DNA of 64,000 nucleotides from Halomarina pelagica (GCF_024228315.1 NZ_CP100454.1:2480001-2544000), one strand, 5' to 3'. Shown: positions 53,503 through 63,064, numbered from the stretch's first letter. Notes: generated by a model from the sequence alone, not told the origin. Numbers and translations are program-made.

Positions 53503-54363
53503 CTACTCGTACTCGTAGAAGCCTCGACCGGTCTTCTTGCCGAGGTCGCCCGCGTCCACCTTCCGTTTCAGGAGGTACGCCGGTTTGTACCGATCGCCGA
53601 GTTCCTCGTGGAGCGTCTCGGTCGCGTCCAGGCAGATGTCGAGGCCGATGTGGTCGGCCAGTTCGAGCGGCCCCATCGGGACGTTCGTGCCGAGTTTCAT
53701 CCCGCGGTCGATGTCGTCCTTCGTGGCGACGCCCTCGTCGAACGCGCGGATCCCCTCGTTGATCCACGGCATGAGGATACGGTTGGAGACGAATCCCGGC
53801 TTGTCGTCGGATTCCCAGGTCTCCTTGCCCAGCGCCTCCGCGAACGCGTGGGCGAGTTCGACGGCCGCCGGGGCGGTCTTCTCCCCGACGACGACCTCGA
53901 CGCCCGTCATGACCGGGACCGGGTTCATGAAGTGGAGGCCGACCACCTGCGCCGGGCGGTCGGTCGCGCTCGCGATGGTCGTGATCGACAGGGTGGACGT
54001 GTTCGTCGCGAGGACCACGTCCTCCTCGACGATCTCGTCGAGATCGGCGAAGATCTCCCGCTTGACCTCCATGTTCTCGAGAGCCGCCTCGATCACGAGG
54101 TCGCACTCGGCGAGGTCCGCGAGGTCGGTCGTCCCCGAGAGCCTGTCGAGGGCGTCCTCGGCCTCGCCCTCGGTGAGCCGCTCCGCGTTCACGAGCCGTT
54201 CCAGGCTGTCCTCGACGTTCGAAAAGCCGCGGTCGAGAAACTCCTGCTCGACGTCCCTGACGACGACCTCGTACCCGTTCGTGGCGGCGACCTGCGCGAT
54301 GCCGCCGCCCATGGTGCCCGCGCCGACGACGCCGACGCGCTCTACGGAGTCGAATCCACGCAT
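53503..54363 (-). CDS. 3-hydroxyacyl-CoA dehydrogenase (3-hydroxybutyryl-CoA type)
   Basis: The 286-residue protein has the NAD motif VGVVGAGTMGGGIAQ near the N-terminus, the catalytic His region VGLHFMNPVPVM and the C-terminal helical domain with PGFVSNRILMPWINEG. It oxidises 3-hydroxyacyl-CoA to 3-ketoacyl-CoA. It is stand-alone, not fused to an enoyl-CoA hydratase. Confidence 0.95.
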   Translation of the reverse strand: MRGFDSVERVGVVGAGTMGGGIAQVAATNGYEVVVRDVEQEFLDRGFSNVEDSLERLVNAERLTEGEAEDALDRLSGTTDLADLAECDLVIEAALENMEVKREIFADLDEIVEEDVVLATNTSTLSITTIASATDRPAQVVGLHFMNPVPVMTGVEVVVGEKTAPAAVELAHAFAEALGKETWESDDKPGFVSNRILMPWINEGIRAFDEGVATKDDIDRGMKLGTNVPMGPLELADHIGLDICLDATETLHEELGDRYKPAYLLKRKVDAGDLGKKTGRGFYEYE

Positions 54364-54420
54364 ACCGGAGAGGACGCGCCCGGCGAGTAAAACGTGCCGG
54401 CTCGCCGCCCGTCTGTCCGT

Positions 54421-55071
54421 CTACCCCCGAACGAGCGCCGGGAGCGCGTCGAGGCCGTCGATCTCGTAGGTCGGCGCGACCTCGCACTCGACGGGGCGAC
54501 CGCGCGTCAGCAGCGCCGAGTCGATGCCCGCGTTCGCGGCCGCCTCGACGTCGCAGGCGCTGTCCCCGACGTAGAGCGCGTCGCGCGTCCCGAGGTCGGA
54601 GAGCGCCTCGTTCAGGTAGTAGGGATCCGGCTTCATCCGGCGCAGGCCCTCCGGGGTGAAGGGACACCCGTAGACGGCCTCGAACCGGTCCTCGATGCCG
54701 AAGAACCGCAGGACGTAGGTGACGGCCTCGTGCTGGTTGTTGCTCACGAGGCCGAACGGCGCGTCGAGCGACCAGACGGCGTGTACGTCGTCGTAGAGGC
54801 TTCTGAGTCCCACCTCGAGTTCGCGCTTCTGCTCGCGGACCGCGTTCGCGGCGGCCTCGTAGCAGAAGTCCATCGCGTCGACCCGGTGGCGCTGGCAGAG
54901 CTGTCTGATCCCCTCGACGTTGCCGGCGACGAGCGCCCGCACGTCGTCGCGGGTCGGCCGACGCATGTCGAACTCCCGGAAGGTCCGCTCGGTCGCCCGA
55001 CGGAAGACCTCCCGACTGGGGAGTTCGACGAGCACGCCGTCGTTGTCGAAGATCACCGCGTCGTACGTCAC
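54421..55071 (-). CDS. HAD-superfamily hydrolase
   Basis: The 216-residue protein starts at GTG 55071 and has HAD motif I VIFDNDGVLVE (DxD), motif II LVSNN, motif III MKPDPY and motif IV GDSACDVEAA. It hydrolyses a small phosphomonoester, phosphoglycolate phosphatase being the best guess. The open frame extends 32 codons upstream, but the first residues of the family match the GTG start. Confidence 0.88.
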   Translation of the reverse strand: MTYDAVIFDNDGVLVELPSREVFRRATERTFREFDMRRPTRDDVRALVAGNVEGIRQLCQRHRVDAMDFCYEAAANAVREQKRELEVGLRSLYDDVHAVWSLDAPFGLVSNNQHEAVTYVLRFFGIEDRFEAVYGCPFTPEGLRRMKPDPYYLNEALSDLGTRDALYVGDSACDVEAAANAGIDSALLTRGRPVECEVAPTYEIDGLDALPALVRG

Positions 55072-55211
55072 GCGGACCCCCTCCGACGTCGTTCCCCCCG
55101 TTTTGCGCGTTCCCTGTTCGTGGTCATTCCCCTGCTGTCGTGAGTCCTCGCGCTTCTCGACTATCAATCTGTCCGATTCGATCCGACGCGCTGGGCGGGC
55201 GGCACTAACAG

Positions 55212-55218
55212 TATTATA
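55212..55218 (+). promoter_or_regulatory. TATA box of the aldolase/FBPase operon
   Basis: TATTATA lies 27-33 bp before the ATG at 55245, so the operon transcript should be leaderless. Confidence 0.6.
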
Positions 55219-55244
55219 CCCCGTTACCGAACACCCTCCCGTAC

Positions 55245-56033
55245 ATGATACCGATCGATGACAGTCCGCTCGTCCGCGACGGCAAGGTGCTCATCCTCGC
55301 GTACGACCACGGTCTCGAACACGGCCCGGTCGACTTCACCGAGGTCCCCGAGAGCGCCGACCCGGAGCGAACCTTCGAGGCGGCGACCCACCCCGCCGTC
55401 ACCACCGTCGCCGTCCAGAAGGGGATCGCGGAGGCCTACTACCCCTCCTACGAGGACGACGTGAACCTCCTGCTGAAGCTCAACGGCACGTCGAACCTCT
55501 GGATGGGCGAACCCGACACGGCGGTCAACTGCTCGGTCGAGTACGCCTACGAGGTCGGCGCGGACGCCGTCGGCTTCACGCTCTACGGCGGCTCGAACCA
55601 CGAGATCGAGATGGCCGAGGAGTTCCGCGCGATACAGGAAGAGGCGCGCGCCTACGAACTCCCCGTCGTCATGTGGTCCTACCCGCGCGGCCAGGGGCTG
55701 AAGAACGACACGAGCGAGACGACCATCGCCTACGCCGCCCGCCTCGCGCTCGAACTCGGCGCGGACGTGGCGAAGGTGAAGTACCCCGGCTCGAAGGAGG
55801 GCATGGAGCACGCCGTCCGCATGGCGGGCAGGACGAAGGTCGTCATGTCCGGCGGGTCGAAGACGTCCGATCGCGAGTTCCTCGAGTCCGTCAAGGCCGT
55901 GATGGACGCCGGCGGGAAGGGACTCGCCGTCGGCCGCAACGTCTGGCAGCGCGAGGACCCGACGCGCATCCTCGACGCCCTGGAGACGATCATCTTCGAG
56001 GGTGGATCCGTCGACGCCGCGCTCGAGGAGTGA
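55245..56033 (+). CDS. fba: Archaeal class I fructose-bisphosphate aldolase
   Basis: The 262-residue protein is a DhnA/DeoC-type aldolase: DDSPLVRDGKVLILAYDHGLEHGP at the start, VGFTLYGGSN, and the Schiff-base lysine in ELGADVAKVKYPGS. It interconverts fructose 1,6-bisphosphate with the two trioses. The FBPase gene begins one base after its stop codon, so the pair is a gluconeogenic operon. Confidence 0.93.
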   Translation: MIPIDDSPLVRDGKVLILAYDHGLEHGPVDFTEVPESADPERTFEAATHPAVTTVAVQKGIAEAYYPSYEDDVNLLLKLNGTSNLWMGEPDTAVNCSVEYAYEVGADAVGFTLYGGSNHEIEMAEEFRAIQEEARAYELPVVMWSYPRGQGLKNDTSETTIAYAARLALELGADVAKVKYPGSKEGMEHAVRMAGRTKVVMSGGSKTSDREFLESVKAVMDAGGKGLAVGRNVWQREDPTRILDALETIIFEGGSVDAALEE

Positions 56034-56034
56034 G

Positions 56035-56904
56035 ATGAGCGGGGACGAGGTCATCGAGCGCGTCTTCGAGACGATCGCCGCGACCGCCCCCGAGATCAGA
56101 GAGAGCCTCGTCGGTCGTCGTCGCTACGAGGCGGGCGAGAACCCCTCCGGCGAGCAGCAACTGGAGGCCGACGTCCACGCCGACCAACTGTTCGAGGAGC
56201 GTCTGCTCGCGCTCGACGGCGTGGCCTCCTACGCCAGCGAGGAGCGCGAGGAGGTGATCCGGGCGGACGGCACGTCGGCGGACGGTACCGGGTACCACCT
56301 CGCGCTCGACCCGCTCGACGGTTCCTCGAACGTCAAGCCGAACAACGTGATGGGGACGATCGTCGGCGTCTTCGACGAACCGTTCCCGGCGGGCGGCGAC
56401 GCGCTCGTCGCCGCGGGGTACGTCCTCTACGGCCCGCTGACGACGATGGTGACCGCCCGCGACGGGCGGGTCACCGAGTCCGTCGTCCACGAGGGCGAGC
56501 GCCACGCGGCGACCGTCGACCTCGCGCTCCCGGACGACCCCACGGTCTACGGGTTCGGGGGACGCGTCAACGCCTGGACCGACGAGTTCGCCGCGTACGC
56601 CCGCGAGGTCGAGCGGGAGCTGAAACTCCGGTACGGCGGCGCGATGATCGGCGACGTCAGTCAGGTGCTCACCTACGGCGGGGTCTTCGCCTACCCCGGC
56701 CTCACCACGCACCCGAACGGGAAGCTCCGCCTCCAGTTCGAGGGGATCCCCATCGCGGCGATCGTCGAGGCGGCGGGCGGCGCGTCCACCGACGGCGAAC
56801 GGTCGTTGCTGGAGCGGACGCCCGAGGAACTCCACGAACGCACGCCCGTCTTCGTCGGGAACCGGGAGTACGTCGAGCGCGCCGAGGCGGCGCTGTCGGA
56901 GTAG
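56035..56904 (+). CDS. fbp: Fructose-1,6-bisphosphatase
   Basis: The 289-residue protein belongs to the class I FBPase/inositol-phosphatase fold: YASEEREEV and LALDPLDGSSNV give the metal-binding Asp/Glu set, and AGGASTDGERSLLER the C-terminal phosphate region. It removes the 1-phosphate in gluconeogenesis. ATG 56035 immediately follows the aldolase stop, indicating co-transcription and coupling. Confidence 0.92.
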   Translation: MSGDEVIERVFETIAATAPEIRESLVGRRRYEAGENPSGEQQLEADVHADQLFEERLLALDGVASYASEEREEVIRADGTSADGTGYHLALDPLDGSSNVKPNNVMGTIVGVFDEPFPAGGDALVAAGYVLYGPLTTMVTARDGRVTESVVHEGERHAATVDLALPDDPTVYGFGGRVNAWTDEFAAYAREVERELKLRYGGAMIGDVSQVLTYGGVFAYPGLTTHPNGKLRLQFEGIPIAAIVEAAGGASTDGERSLLERTPEELHERTPVFVGNREYVERAEAALSE

Positions 56905-57068
56905 CGGGGCTGTCGGAGTTGCGGGACGCGGGGCGCGGGGCGACTCGACGTTTCCGACGCGAAGCCCCGCGTAGCCGAGCAGTTCCGAACGGTCTTTCGG
57001 GTGGTTTCGGAGGACCTGTCGGCTACGTGATACGTAAATTGATGTACGCCATCCTCCAAGTACGCGTG

Positions 57069-57725
57069 ATGGTCCTCGAAATCATCACGAATCCCGATTC
57101 GGCGTTCCGCCGGCGGGCCGACGAGCCGGGACTCCTCCTCCCGGCGGGTATCGTCACGGTAGTCGCGGTCCTCGCGGTGGTCGGCGCCTATCCGGTCACG
57201 GAACTCACCAAGCAGATCGCGGCCAGCGCGATCCAGGACGGCGGCGGGGGCGTCGACCGGGGCACGGCTTCTGCCATCTCGGCGGCCGCGGGCACGGTCG
57301 GCCTCATCGGCGCGTTCGTGGGCGTCTACGTCCAGTGGGCGCTCTACGCGGTCGCCTTCTACGCCATCGCGCGCGTCGCGTTCGACGGGTCCGGCTCGCT
57401 GAGCGACACCTTCGCCGGAACCGGCTGGGGGTTCGTCCCGGCGATCGTCGGCACGGCGGTGAGCGCGGCCGCCAGCCTCTACGTCTACTCCGGCGTGACC
57501 CTCCCGGAGGGTGCCAACGCCGCGAACCAGGCGCTCGCGCGCCTCCAGAGCGACCCGGCCCTGCTCGTCGCGAGCGCGTTCGGCCTGCTCGTGTTGCTGT
57601 GGAGCGGCTACATCTGGACGATCGCGATGCAGCACGTCCACGGACTCTCCCGCCGAAACGCCGCCATCGTCGTCGGGATCCCCGTCCTCGTCGGCGTGCT
57701 CACCAGACTGCCGGGCCTCCTCTGA
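57069..57725 (+). CDS. Yip1-domain membrane protein
   Basis: The 218-residue protein has a short cytoplasmic start (VLEIITNPDSAFRRRADEPG, typical of prokaryotic Yip1 domains), five predicted spans and a C-terminal AMQHVHGLSRRNAAIVVGIP. Function unknown, perhaps membrane organisation. The AT-rich CGTAAATTG at about 57033-57041 would be a TATA box at the right distance for the ATG at 57069. An in-frame ATG at 57042 overlaps that box and is less likely. Confidence 0.75.
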   Translation: MVLEIITNPDSAFRRRADEPGLLLPAGIVTVVAVLAVVGAYPVTELTKQIAASAIQDGGGGVDRGTASAISAAAGTVGLIGAFVGVYVQWALYAVAFYAIARVAFDGSGSLSDTFAGTGWGFVPAIVGTAVSAAASLYVYSGVTLPEGANAANQALARLQSDPALLVASAFGLLVLLWSGYIWTIAMQHVHGLSRRNAAIVVGIPVLVGVLTRLPGLL

Positions 57726-57800
57726 GGGAGGTCCCCCGGACCCCGACCGGTTCCCGTCGGAAGATAACGGTTTTCACCCCCCTCCGCGCAATTCTTGCGT

Positions 57801-59510
57801 ATGAAGGTTCGCATCGACGAGGGCGCGAGCGAGGACGAGGCCGCCGCCATCGCCGCCGCGCTCGCGCGCCACGCCGTCGAGGAGGTCCGGGTCTACGTGG
57901 GGGACGCGGCGGAACCGGCGGTCGTCCACGAGGGCAACCGGGTCGGTGACGCCGTGCCGCACGACGACTTCGGGCCGACCGACCGCGAGATCGCGCTGCT
58001 CGAGGAGATCGCCGACATCGAGCAGGGCGGCCCCGAGAAGTACAGGGAGCGACTCGACGAGCAGGGGAAGTTGTTCGTGCGCGACCGCCTCGACCTCTGG
58101 TTCCCCGAGGGACTGCTCTTCGAGGACGGGACGTTCGCGGAGTTCGACGCGGCGGACCGGCTCCCCGCCGACGGCCTGCTCACCGGCGCGGCGGAGTTCG
58201 AGGGACGGGAGGTCCACTTCATGGCCAACGACTTCACCGTGAAGGCGGGATCGATGGCCGCGAAGGGCGTCGAGAAGTTCCTCCGGATGCAACAGCGCGC
58301 GCTGAAGACCGGCAAGCCGATCCTCTACCTGATGGACTCCTCGGGGGGGCGCATCGACCAGCAGACCGGCTTCTTCGCCAATCGCGAGGGGATCGGGAAG
58401 TACTACTACAACCACTCGATGCTCTCGGGGTACGTCCCGCAGATCTGCGTCCTCTACGGGCCGTGCATCGCGGGCGCGGCCTACACGCCGGTCTTCGCCG
58501 ACTTCACCGTGATGGTGAAGGGGATGAGCGCGATGGCGATCGCCAGCCCGCGGATGGTGCAGATGGTCACCGGCGAGGAGATCAGCATGGAGGACCTCGG
58601 CGGGCCGGAGGTCCACGCCCGGTACTCGGGGAGCGCGGACCTCGTGGCCGAGGACGAGGAGCACGCCCGCGACCTCGTCGCCCAGTTGATCGGCTACCTC
58701 CCGAACAACGCGGGGGGGAAGCCGCCCCGGGCCGAGCCGCGCGACCCCGCGCAGTCGCCGACGGGGATCGACCGCATCGTCCCGACGGAGCCGAACCGGG
58801 GGTACGACGTGCGCGAGTTGATCGACCACGTGGTCGACGCGGAGTCGTTCTTCGAACTCCAGCCGAACTACGGCGGCGAGATCGTCACGGCGTTCGCGCG
58901 CATCGACGGGCGACCGGTGGGCATCGTCGCGAACCAGCCCGCCACGCGCGCCGGTGCGATCTTCCCCGACGCCGCGGGGAAGGCCGCGGAGTTCATCTGG
59001 AAATGTGACGCGTTCAACGTCCCCCTACTGTACCTCTGTGACACGCCCGGGTTCATGGCCGGGTCGCAGGTCGAGAAGGACGGCATCCTCGAACAGGGCA
59101 AGAAGATGATCTACGCCACCTCCTCGGCGACGGTCCCCAAGCAGTGCGTCGTCGTCCGCAAGGCCTACGGCGCGGGCATCTACGCGATGAGCGGCCCGGC
59201 GTACGACCCCGATTCGACGATCGCGCTCCCGAGCGGCGAGATCGCCATCATGGGCCCGGAGGCGGCCATCAACGCCGTCTACCGGAACAGGCTGGACGCC
59301 ATCGACGACCCGGAGGAACGCGCACGTCGCGAGGCGGAACTGCGCGAGGAGTACCGACAGGACATCGACGTCCACCGGATGGCGAGCGAGACGGTCATCG
59401 ACGAGATAATACCGCCCAGCGCGCTCCGTAAAGAACTGGCTAACCGGTTCGCGTTCTACGAAACGGTCAGGAAGGATCTCCCTGACAAGAAACACGGAAC
59501 CGTCCTCTAG
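57801..59510 (+). CDS. Acyl-CoA carboxylase carboxyltransferase subunit with N-terminal extension
   Basis: The 569-residue protein is a biotin-dependent carboxyltransferase: the GPCIAGAAYTPVFADFTVMV half, YSGSADLVAEDEEHA, and the C-terminal NQPATRAGAIFPDAAGKAAEF / LYLCDTPGFMAGSQVEKDG half are all present. It moves CO2 from carboxybiotin to acetyl- or propionyl-CoA. The first 55 or so residues (MKVRIDEGASEDEAAAIAAA onward) form a small separate domain resembling the short epsilon-type subunits. Biotin carboxylase and carrier genes are not in the window. ATG 57801 is chosen over an upstream TTG. Confidence 0.92.
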   Translation: MKVRIDEGASEDEAAAIAAALARHAVEEVRVYVGDAAEPAVVHEGNRVGDAVPHDDFGPTDREIALLEEIADIEQGGPEKYRERLDEQGKLFVRDRLDLWFPEGLLFEDGTFAEFDAADRLPADGLLTGAAEFEGREVHFMANDFTVKAGSMAAKGVEKFLRMQQRALKTGKPILYLMDSSGGRIDQQTGFFANREGIGKYYYNHSMLSGYVPQICVLYGPCIAGAAYTPVFADFTVMVKGMSAMAIASPRMVQMVTGEEISMEDLGGPEVHARYSGSADLVAEDEEHARDLVAQLIGYLPNNAGGKPPRAEPRDPAQSPTGIDRIVPTEPNRGYDVRELIDHVVDAESFFELQPNYGGEIVTAFARIDGRPVGIVANQPATRAGAIFPDAAGKAAEFIWKCDAFNVPLLYLCDTPGFMAGSQVEKDGILEQGKKMIYATSSATVPKQCVVVRKAYGAGIYAMSGPAYDPDSTIALPSGEIAIMGPEAAINAVYRNRLDAIDDPEERARREAELREEYRQDIDVHRMASETVIDEIIPPSALRKELANRFAFYETVRKDLPDKKHGTVL

Positions 59511-59624
59511 GCGGCGACGACGGGGCGACGTCGGGTCGCCGTCGGACGGCCCGGCCGCCGTTCGTTCGAACCGCGCTACACAGTTCTTTACGCCGACGCG
59601 TTCGGGGGTAGGTCACTGGTAACA

Positions 59625-60065
59625 ATGGCGAAACGGGTGTTCTCCAGAGGTACGATCACGGTGGCGTCCCGGACGCCGCCCCTCTGGCCAAACCACCCCA
59701 TGTCTTCCATCGAACTCGCCGCGTACGTGCGCCACGGTTGGAACGACCGCTCGCCGCTCTCGGTCGCAGCGCGACACGAGCGTGCGTTCTGGGGGCTCGC
59801 CGCGACGGCGATGCTCCTCGACGTCGCCCTGACGCATTACGGTCTCCGACTCGGACTCGTCGAAATGAACCCCATCGCGTCGCAGGTCATCGCCCAGTAC
59901 GGCCTGCCCGGGATGGTCGGGATGAAGTCGTTCGGGTTCGGGGTCGCCCTGTTCGGTCGGCAGGTCGTCCACCGCCGGTACGCGGCGCTGGTGCCGCTCG
60001 CGCTCGCGCTCCCGTGGCTGGTCGCGGTGTGCATCAACGTCGTGATGATCGCGTCGATCGTCTGA
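59625..60065 (+). CDS. Membrane protein (DUF5658-like), 146 aa
   Basis: The protein has a hydrophilic N-terminus and three or four spans in the last 100 residues, including AFWGLAATAMLLDVALTHYG and the LVEMNPIASQVI motif found in DUF5658-like proteins (from memory). TTTA at 59584-59587 is a weak TATA candidate. An alternative start is the ATG at 59700. Function unknown. Confidence 0.6.
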   Translation: MAKRVFSRGTITVASRTPPLWPNHPMSSIELAAYVRHGWNDRSPLSVAARHERAFWGLAATAMLLDVALTHYGLRLGLVEMNPIASQVIAQYGLPGMVGMKSFGFGVALFGRQVVHRRYAALVPLALALPWLVAVCINVVMIASIV

Positions 60066-60092
60066 TCGGCCGCTGCGCTCTCCTCCCGTTAT

Positions 60093-60539
60093 TCACGGCC
60101 GCTTCAACGACAGCGCGGTCCGATCGAACGCACAGACCAGGTCGTCGTTCTGATTGAACGCCTCGACGTGCATGGTGACGACGCCGCGCTCGCCGTCGCT
60201 CGTCTCTCGCTTGTCGGTCACCGTCGTCCGCGCGCGGAGGGTGTCGCCGTGGAAGACCGGGTGGGGGTGCTCCACGTCGTCGTAGGAGAGGTTGGCGACG
60301 ATGGTCCCGTCGGTGGTGTCGGGAATCGACAGGCCGACCGCCAGCGACATCGTGTAGAGGCCGTTTACGAGCCGTCTCCCGAACTCCGTCTCCGCGGCGA
60401 ACTCCCGGTCGAGGTGTAGCGGCTGCTGGTTCATCGTCATGTCGCAGAAGCGCTGGTTGTCGCTCTCGCTCACCGTGCGGCGCTTCTCGTGCTCGATGGT
60501 CCGGCCGACCTCGAACTCCTCGTAGTACAGTCCGGGCAT
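60093..60539 (-). CDS. MaoC-like (hot-dog fold) dehydratase
   Basis: The 148-residue protein has the MaoC hydratase pattern: YYEEFEVGRTIEHEKRRTVS, the catalytic Asp/His loop FCDMTMNQQPLHLDREFA, and the long helix FGRRLVNGLYTMSLAVGLSI. Such enzymes hydrate enoyl-CoA or mesaconyl-CoA. It is divergent from the CitE-like lyase gene, which would fit a mesaconyl-CoA/methylmalyl-CoA pair, but single-domain MaoC proteins have many substrates. Confidence 0.88.
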   Translation of the reverse strand: MPGLYYEEFEVGRTIEHEKRRTVSESDNQRFCDMTMNQQPLHLDREFAAETEFGRRLVNGLYTMSLAVGLSIPDTTDGTIVANLSYDDVEHPHPVFHGDTLRARTTVTDKRETSDGERGVVTMHVEAFNQNDDLVCAFDRTALSLKRP

Positions 60540-60848
60540 GAGCGATGGTCGACCCGGCGGGATAAAAGCGTGGGCGGGTTCGACTCGCTACGCCGATCGA
60601 TGCCGACCAACGGCGACCGACGGCGATCGACGCCGTAACGCTCGCCCTTCACCCGTCCCGGCGCGCGGGATCGCCCCCGAGCGCCCCCGGGGACGGGCGA
60701 GTCGGCCGTGCGCGCGGAACCGCCTCCTCTCTCTTGCTCCACTCGTCCACTCGATCCCGCGTGAAACGTTCACCTACTCGGATAGGTCGGGCCGAGGGGC
60801 GGCGGTCGACCGCCTCGATTCAATACCCCTCGGGCACACTCTCTCCCC
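60540..60848. promoter_or_regulatory. Divergent region between the MaoC and CitE-like genes
   Basis: These 309 bases hold no gene. CTTTTATC (60561-60568, minus strand) lies 22-29 bp before the MaoC ATG. ATTCAATA (60818-60825) lies 24-31 bp before the CitE-like ATG. The middle is GC-rich, with no clear operator. Confidence 0.55.
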
Positions 60849-61682
60849 ATGCCGCGACGAACCCTGCTCTTCTCGCCCGGTGACAAGCCAGCGATGATGC
60901 GGAAGGCCCCCGGGAGCGGTGCCGACGTCGTCGTCTTCGACCTCGAGGACGCCGTCGCGCCGGAACGCAAGGACGCGGGCCGCGAGGCCGTCCGCGAGGT
61001 GCTCACCGATCCCGACTTCGACCCCGACTGCGAGGTGTGCGTGCGGGTCTCCGGTCACGCGACCGGCGACGACCTCGACGAGGTGCTCGCGGGGAGGCCG
61101 CGTCTCGACGCCGTGATGCTTCCGAAGGCGGAATCGGCCGACGACGTGGACGCGCTGGCGGCGGAACTGGCCGTTCGTGGGGTCGAACTCCCCGTCTTCG
61201 CGCTCTGCGAGACGGCGGCGGGCGTCCTGCACGCCGAGTCGATCGCGAGCGCGGACGCGACGGCGGCCGTCGCCTTCGGCGCGGAGGACCTCTCGGCCGA
61301 CATCGGCGCGAGCCGCACCGAGGCGGGGACTGAGGTGCTCTACGCCCGCGAGCACGTCGTCCTCGCGGCGAGCGCGGCGGGCGTCGACGCGATCGACACC
61401 GTCTTCACCGACATCGAGGGGACGGACCGTCTCGCCGAGGAGAGCGCCTTCGCGCGCGACCTCGGCTACGACGGGAAGATGGCGATCCATCCCGCGCAGG
61501 TGCCCGTCATCAACGAGGCGTTCACGCCCAGCGACGAGCAGGTCGCGTGGGCGCGGCGCGTCCTCGCCGCGCGCGACGAGCACGACGGCGAGGGCGTCCT
61601 CCGCGTCGACGGGGAGATGATCGACGCCCCGCTCATCGCCCGCGCGGAGACCGTCGTCGAACGGGTCGAGGGCGGTCGGTGA
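60849..61682 (+). CDS. HpcH/HpaI-aldolase/CitE-like lyase
   Basis: The 277-residue protein has the family barrel: RRTLLFSPGDKPAMMRKA, VVFDLEDAVAPERKDAGREA with the metal Asp/Glu, VMLPKAES, LCETAAGVLHAE and FGAEDLSADIG. Relatives cleave malyl-CoA, methylmalyl-CoA or citramalyl-CoA. The substrate is not fixed by sequence. The divergent MaoC gene and nearby carboxyltransferase and mutase subunit suggest a propionyl-CoA/glyoxylate-linked route. Confidence 0.9.
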   Translation: MPRRTLLFSPGDKPAMMRKAPGSGADVVVFDLEDAVAPERKDAGREAVREVLTDPDFDPDCEVCVRVSGHATGDDLDEVLAGRPRLDAVMLPKAESADDVDALAAELAVRGVELPVFALCETAAGVLHAESIASADATAAVAFGAEDLSADIGASRTEAGTEVLYAREHVVLAASAAGVDAIDTVFTDIEGTDRLAEESAFARDLGYDGKMAIHPAQVPVINEAFTPSDEQVAWARRVLAARDEHDGEGVLRVDGEMIDAPLIARAETVVERVEGGR

Positions 61683-61775
61683 CTCGACTGTAAAGCCCGT
61701 CTTACGCCGGTAGGTAGGTGTTACTCGGCCGGCGGTGCGGGGGGCGACGTGCCCGCCGAAACCGCCCCCGACACG

Positions 61776-61781
61776 TTTAAC
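61776..61781 (+). promoter_or_regulatory. TATA-like box of the second glutamate dehydrogenase gene
   Basis: TTTAAC lies 24-29 bp before the ATG at 61805, a leaderless distance. Confidence 0.5.
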
Positions 61782-61804
61782 AGCGCCCCTTCCGAGGGTC
61801 GGGT

Positions 61805-63064
61805 ATGTCTCACGCGGCGAATCCCTTCGAGAGTTTGCAGGAGCAGATCGACGACGCCGCCGAGTATCTCGACGTTCGCCCGGACCTCCTCGAACGACTC
61901 AAGCATCCCGAACGAATCCTGGAGACGAACCTCACCGTCGAACTGGACGGCGGCGACCTCGGCGTCTTCAAGGCGTTCCGGTCGCAGTTCAACGGCGACC
62001 GCGGCCCCTACAAGGGCGGCATCCGCTATCACCCGAACGTCACCCGCGACGAGGTGAAGGCGCTCTCGGGGTGGATGGTCTACAAGACCGCCGTCGTCGA
62101 CATCCCCTACGGCGGCGGGAAGGGCGGGATCGCCATCGATCCCCGCGAGCACTCCGACGAGGAGATGGAGCGGGTCACTCGGTCGTTCGCGAAGGAACTC
62201 CGGCCGTTCATCGGCCCGGACAAGGACATCCCCGCCCCCGACGTGAACACGGGACAGCGGGAGATGAACTGGATCAAGGACACCTACGAGACGCTGGAGA
62301 ACACGACCGCGCCGGGCGTCATCACCGGGAAGGCCCCCGACAGCGGCGGGAGCGCGGGGCGCGTCGAGGCGACCGGTCGATCGGTCATGCTCACCGCGCG
62401 CGAGGCGTTCGAGTACCTCGGCAAGGGGATCGAGGACGCGACGGTCGCCGTCCAGGGCTACGGCAACGCCGGGTCGGTCGCCGCGAAGCTCATCGAGTCC
62501 GACCTCGGGGGGAAGATCGTCGCGGTCTCCGACTCCAGCGGCGCGGTCTACAACCCGGAGGGCCTCGACGCGCGGGCGGTCAAGGACTTCAAGGACGAGA
62601 CCGGGTCGGTGGCCGGGTACGAGGGCGCGAGCGAGGAACTCACCAACGAGGAGTTGCTGACGCTCGACGTGGACCTGCTCGTCCCCGCCGCGCTGGAGAA
62701 CGCGATCGACGCCGACGTCGCGCGGGACGTCGGGGCCGACGTGATCGTCGAGGCGGCCAACGGCCCCGTCACGCCCGACGCGGACGAGATCCTCACCGAG
62801 CGCGACGTCGAGGTGCTCCCCGACATCCTCGCCAACGCGGGCGGCGTCACCGTGAGCTACTTCGAGTGGGTGCAGAACCGCCAGCGCTTCTACTGGACCG
62901 AGGAGCGCGTCAACGACGAACTCGAGCGGGTCATCACCGAGGCGTTCGACGCGCTCGTCGAGGCCTACGAGGGGAAGGGAACGCCCAACTTCCGGACCGC
63001 CGCCTACGTCGTCGCCATCGAGCGGGTCGTGACGGCGTACGAACAGGGCGGCACGTGGCCGTAG
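61805..63064 (+). CDS. gdh: Glutamate dehydrogenase (second of two)
   Basis: The 419-residue enzyme has [50 protein letters not shown] and the nucleotide motif [17 protein letters not shown] (near 217-233). It differs from the copy at 41271 in the nucleotide-binding loop and several active-site neighbours, so the two may use different cofactors or directions. It is monocistronic with its own TATA-like box. Confidence 0.95.
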   Translation: MSHAANPFESLQEQIDDAAEYLDVRPDLLERLKHPERILETNLTVELDGGDLGVFKAFRSQFNGDRGPYKGGIRYHPNVTRDEVKALSGWMVYKTAVVDIPYGGGKGGIAIDPREHSDEEMERVTRSFAKELRPFIGPDKDIPAPDVNTGQREMNWIKDTYETLENTTAPGVITGKAPDSGGSAGRVEATGRSVMLTAREAFEYLGKGIEDATVAVQGYGNAGSVAAKLIESDLGGKIVAVSDSSGAVYNPEGLDARAVKDFKDETGSVAGYEGASEELTNEELLTLDVDLLVPAALENAIDADVARDVGADVIVEAANGPVTPDADEILTERDVEVLPDILANAGGVTVSYFEWVQNRQRFYWTEERVNDELERVITEAFDALVEAYEGKGTPNFRTAAYVVAIERVVTAYEQGGTWP

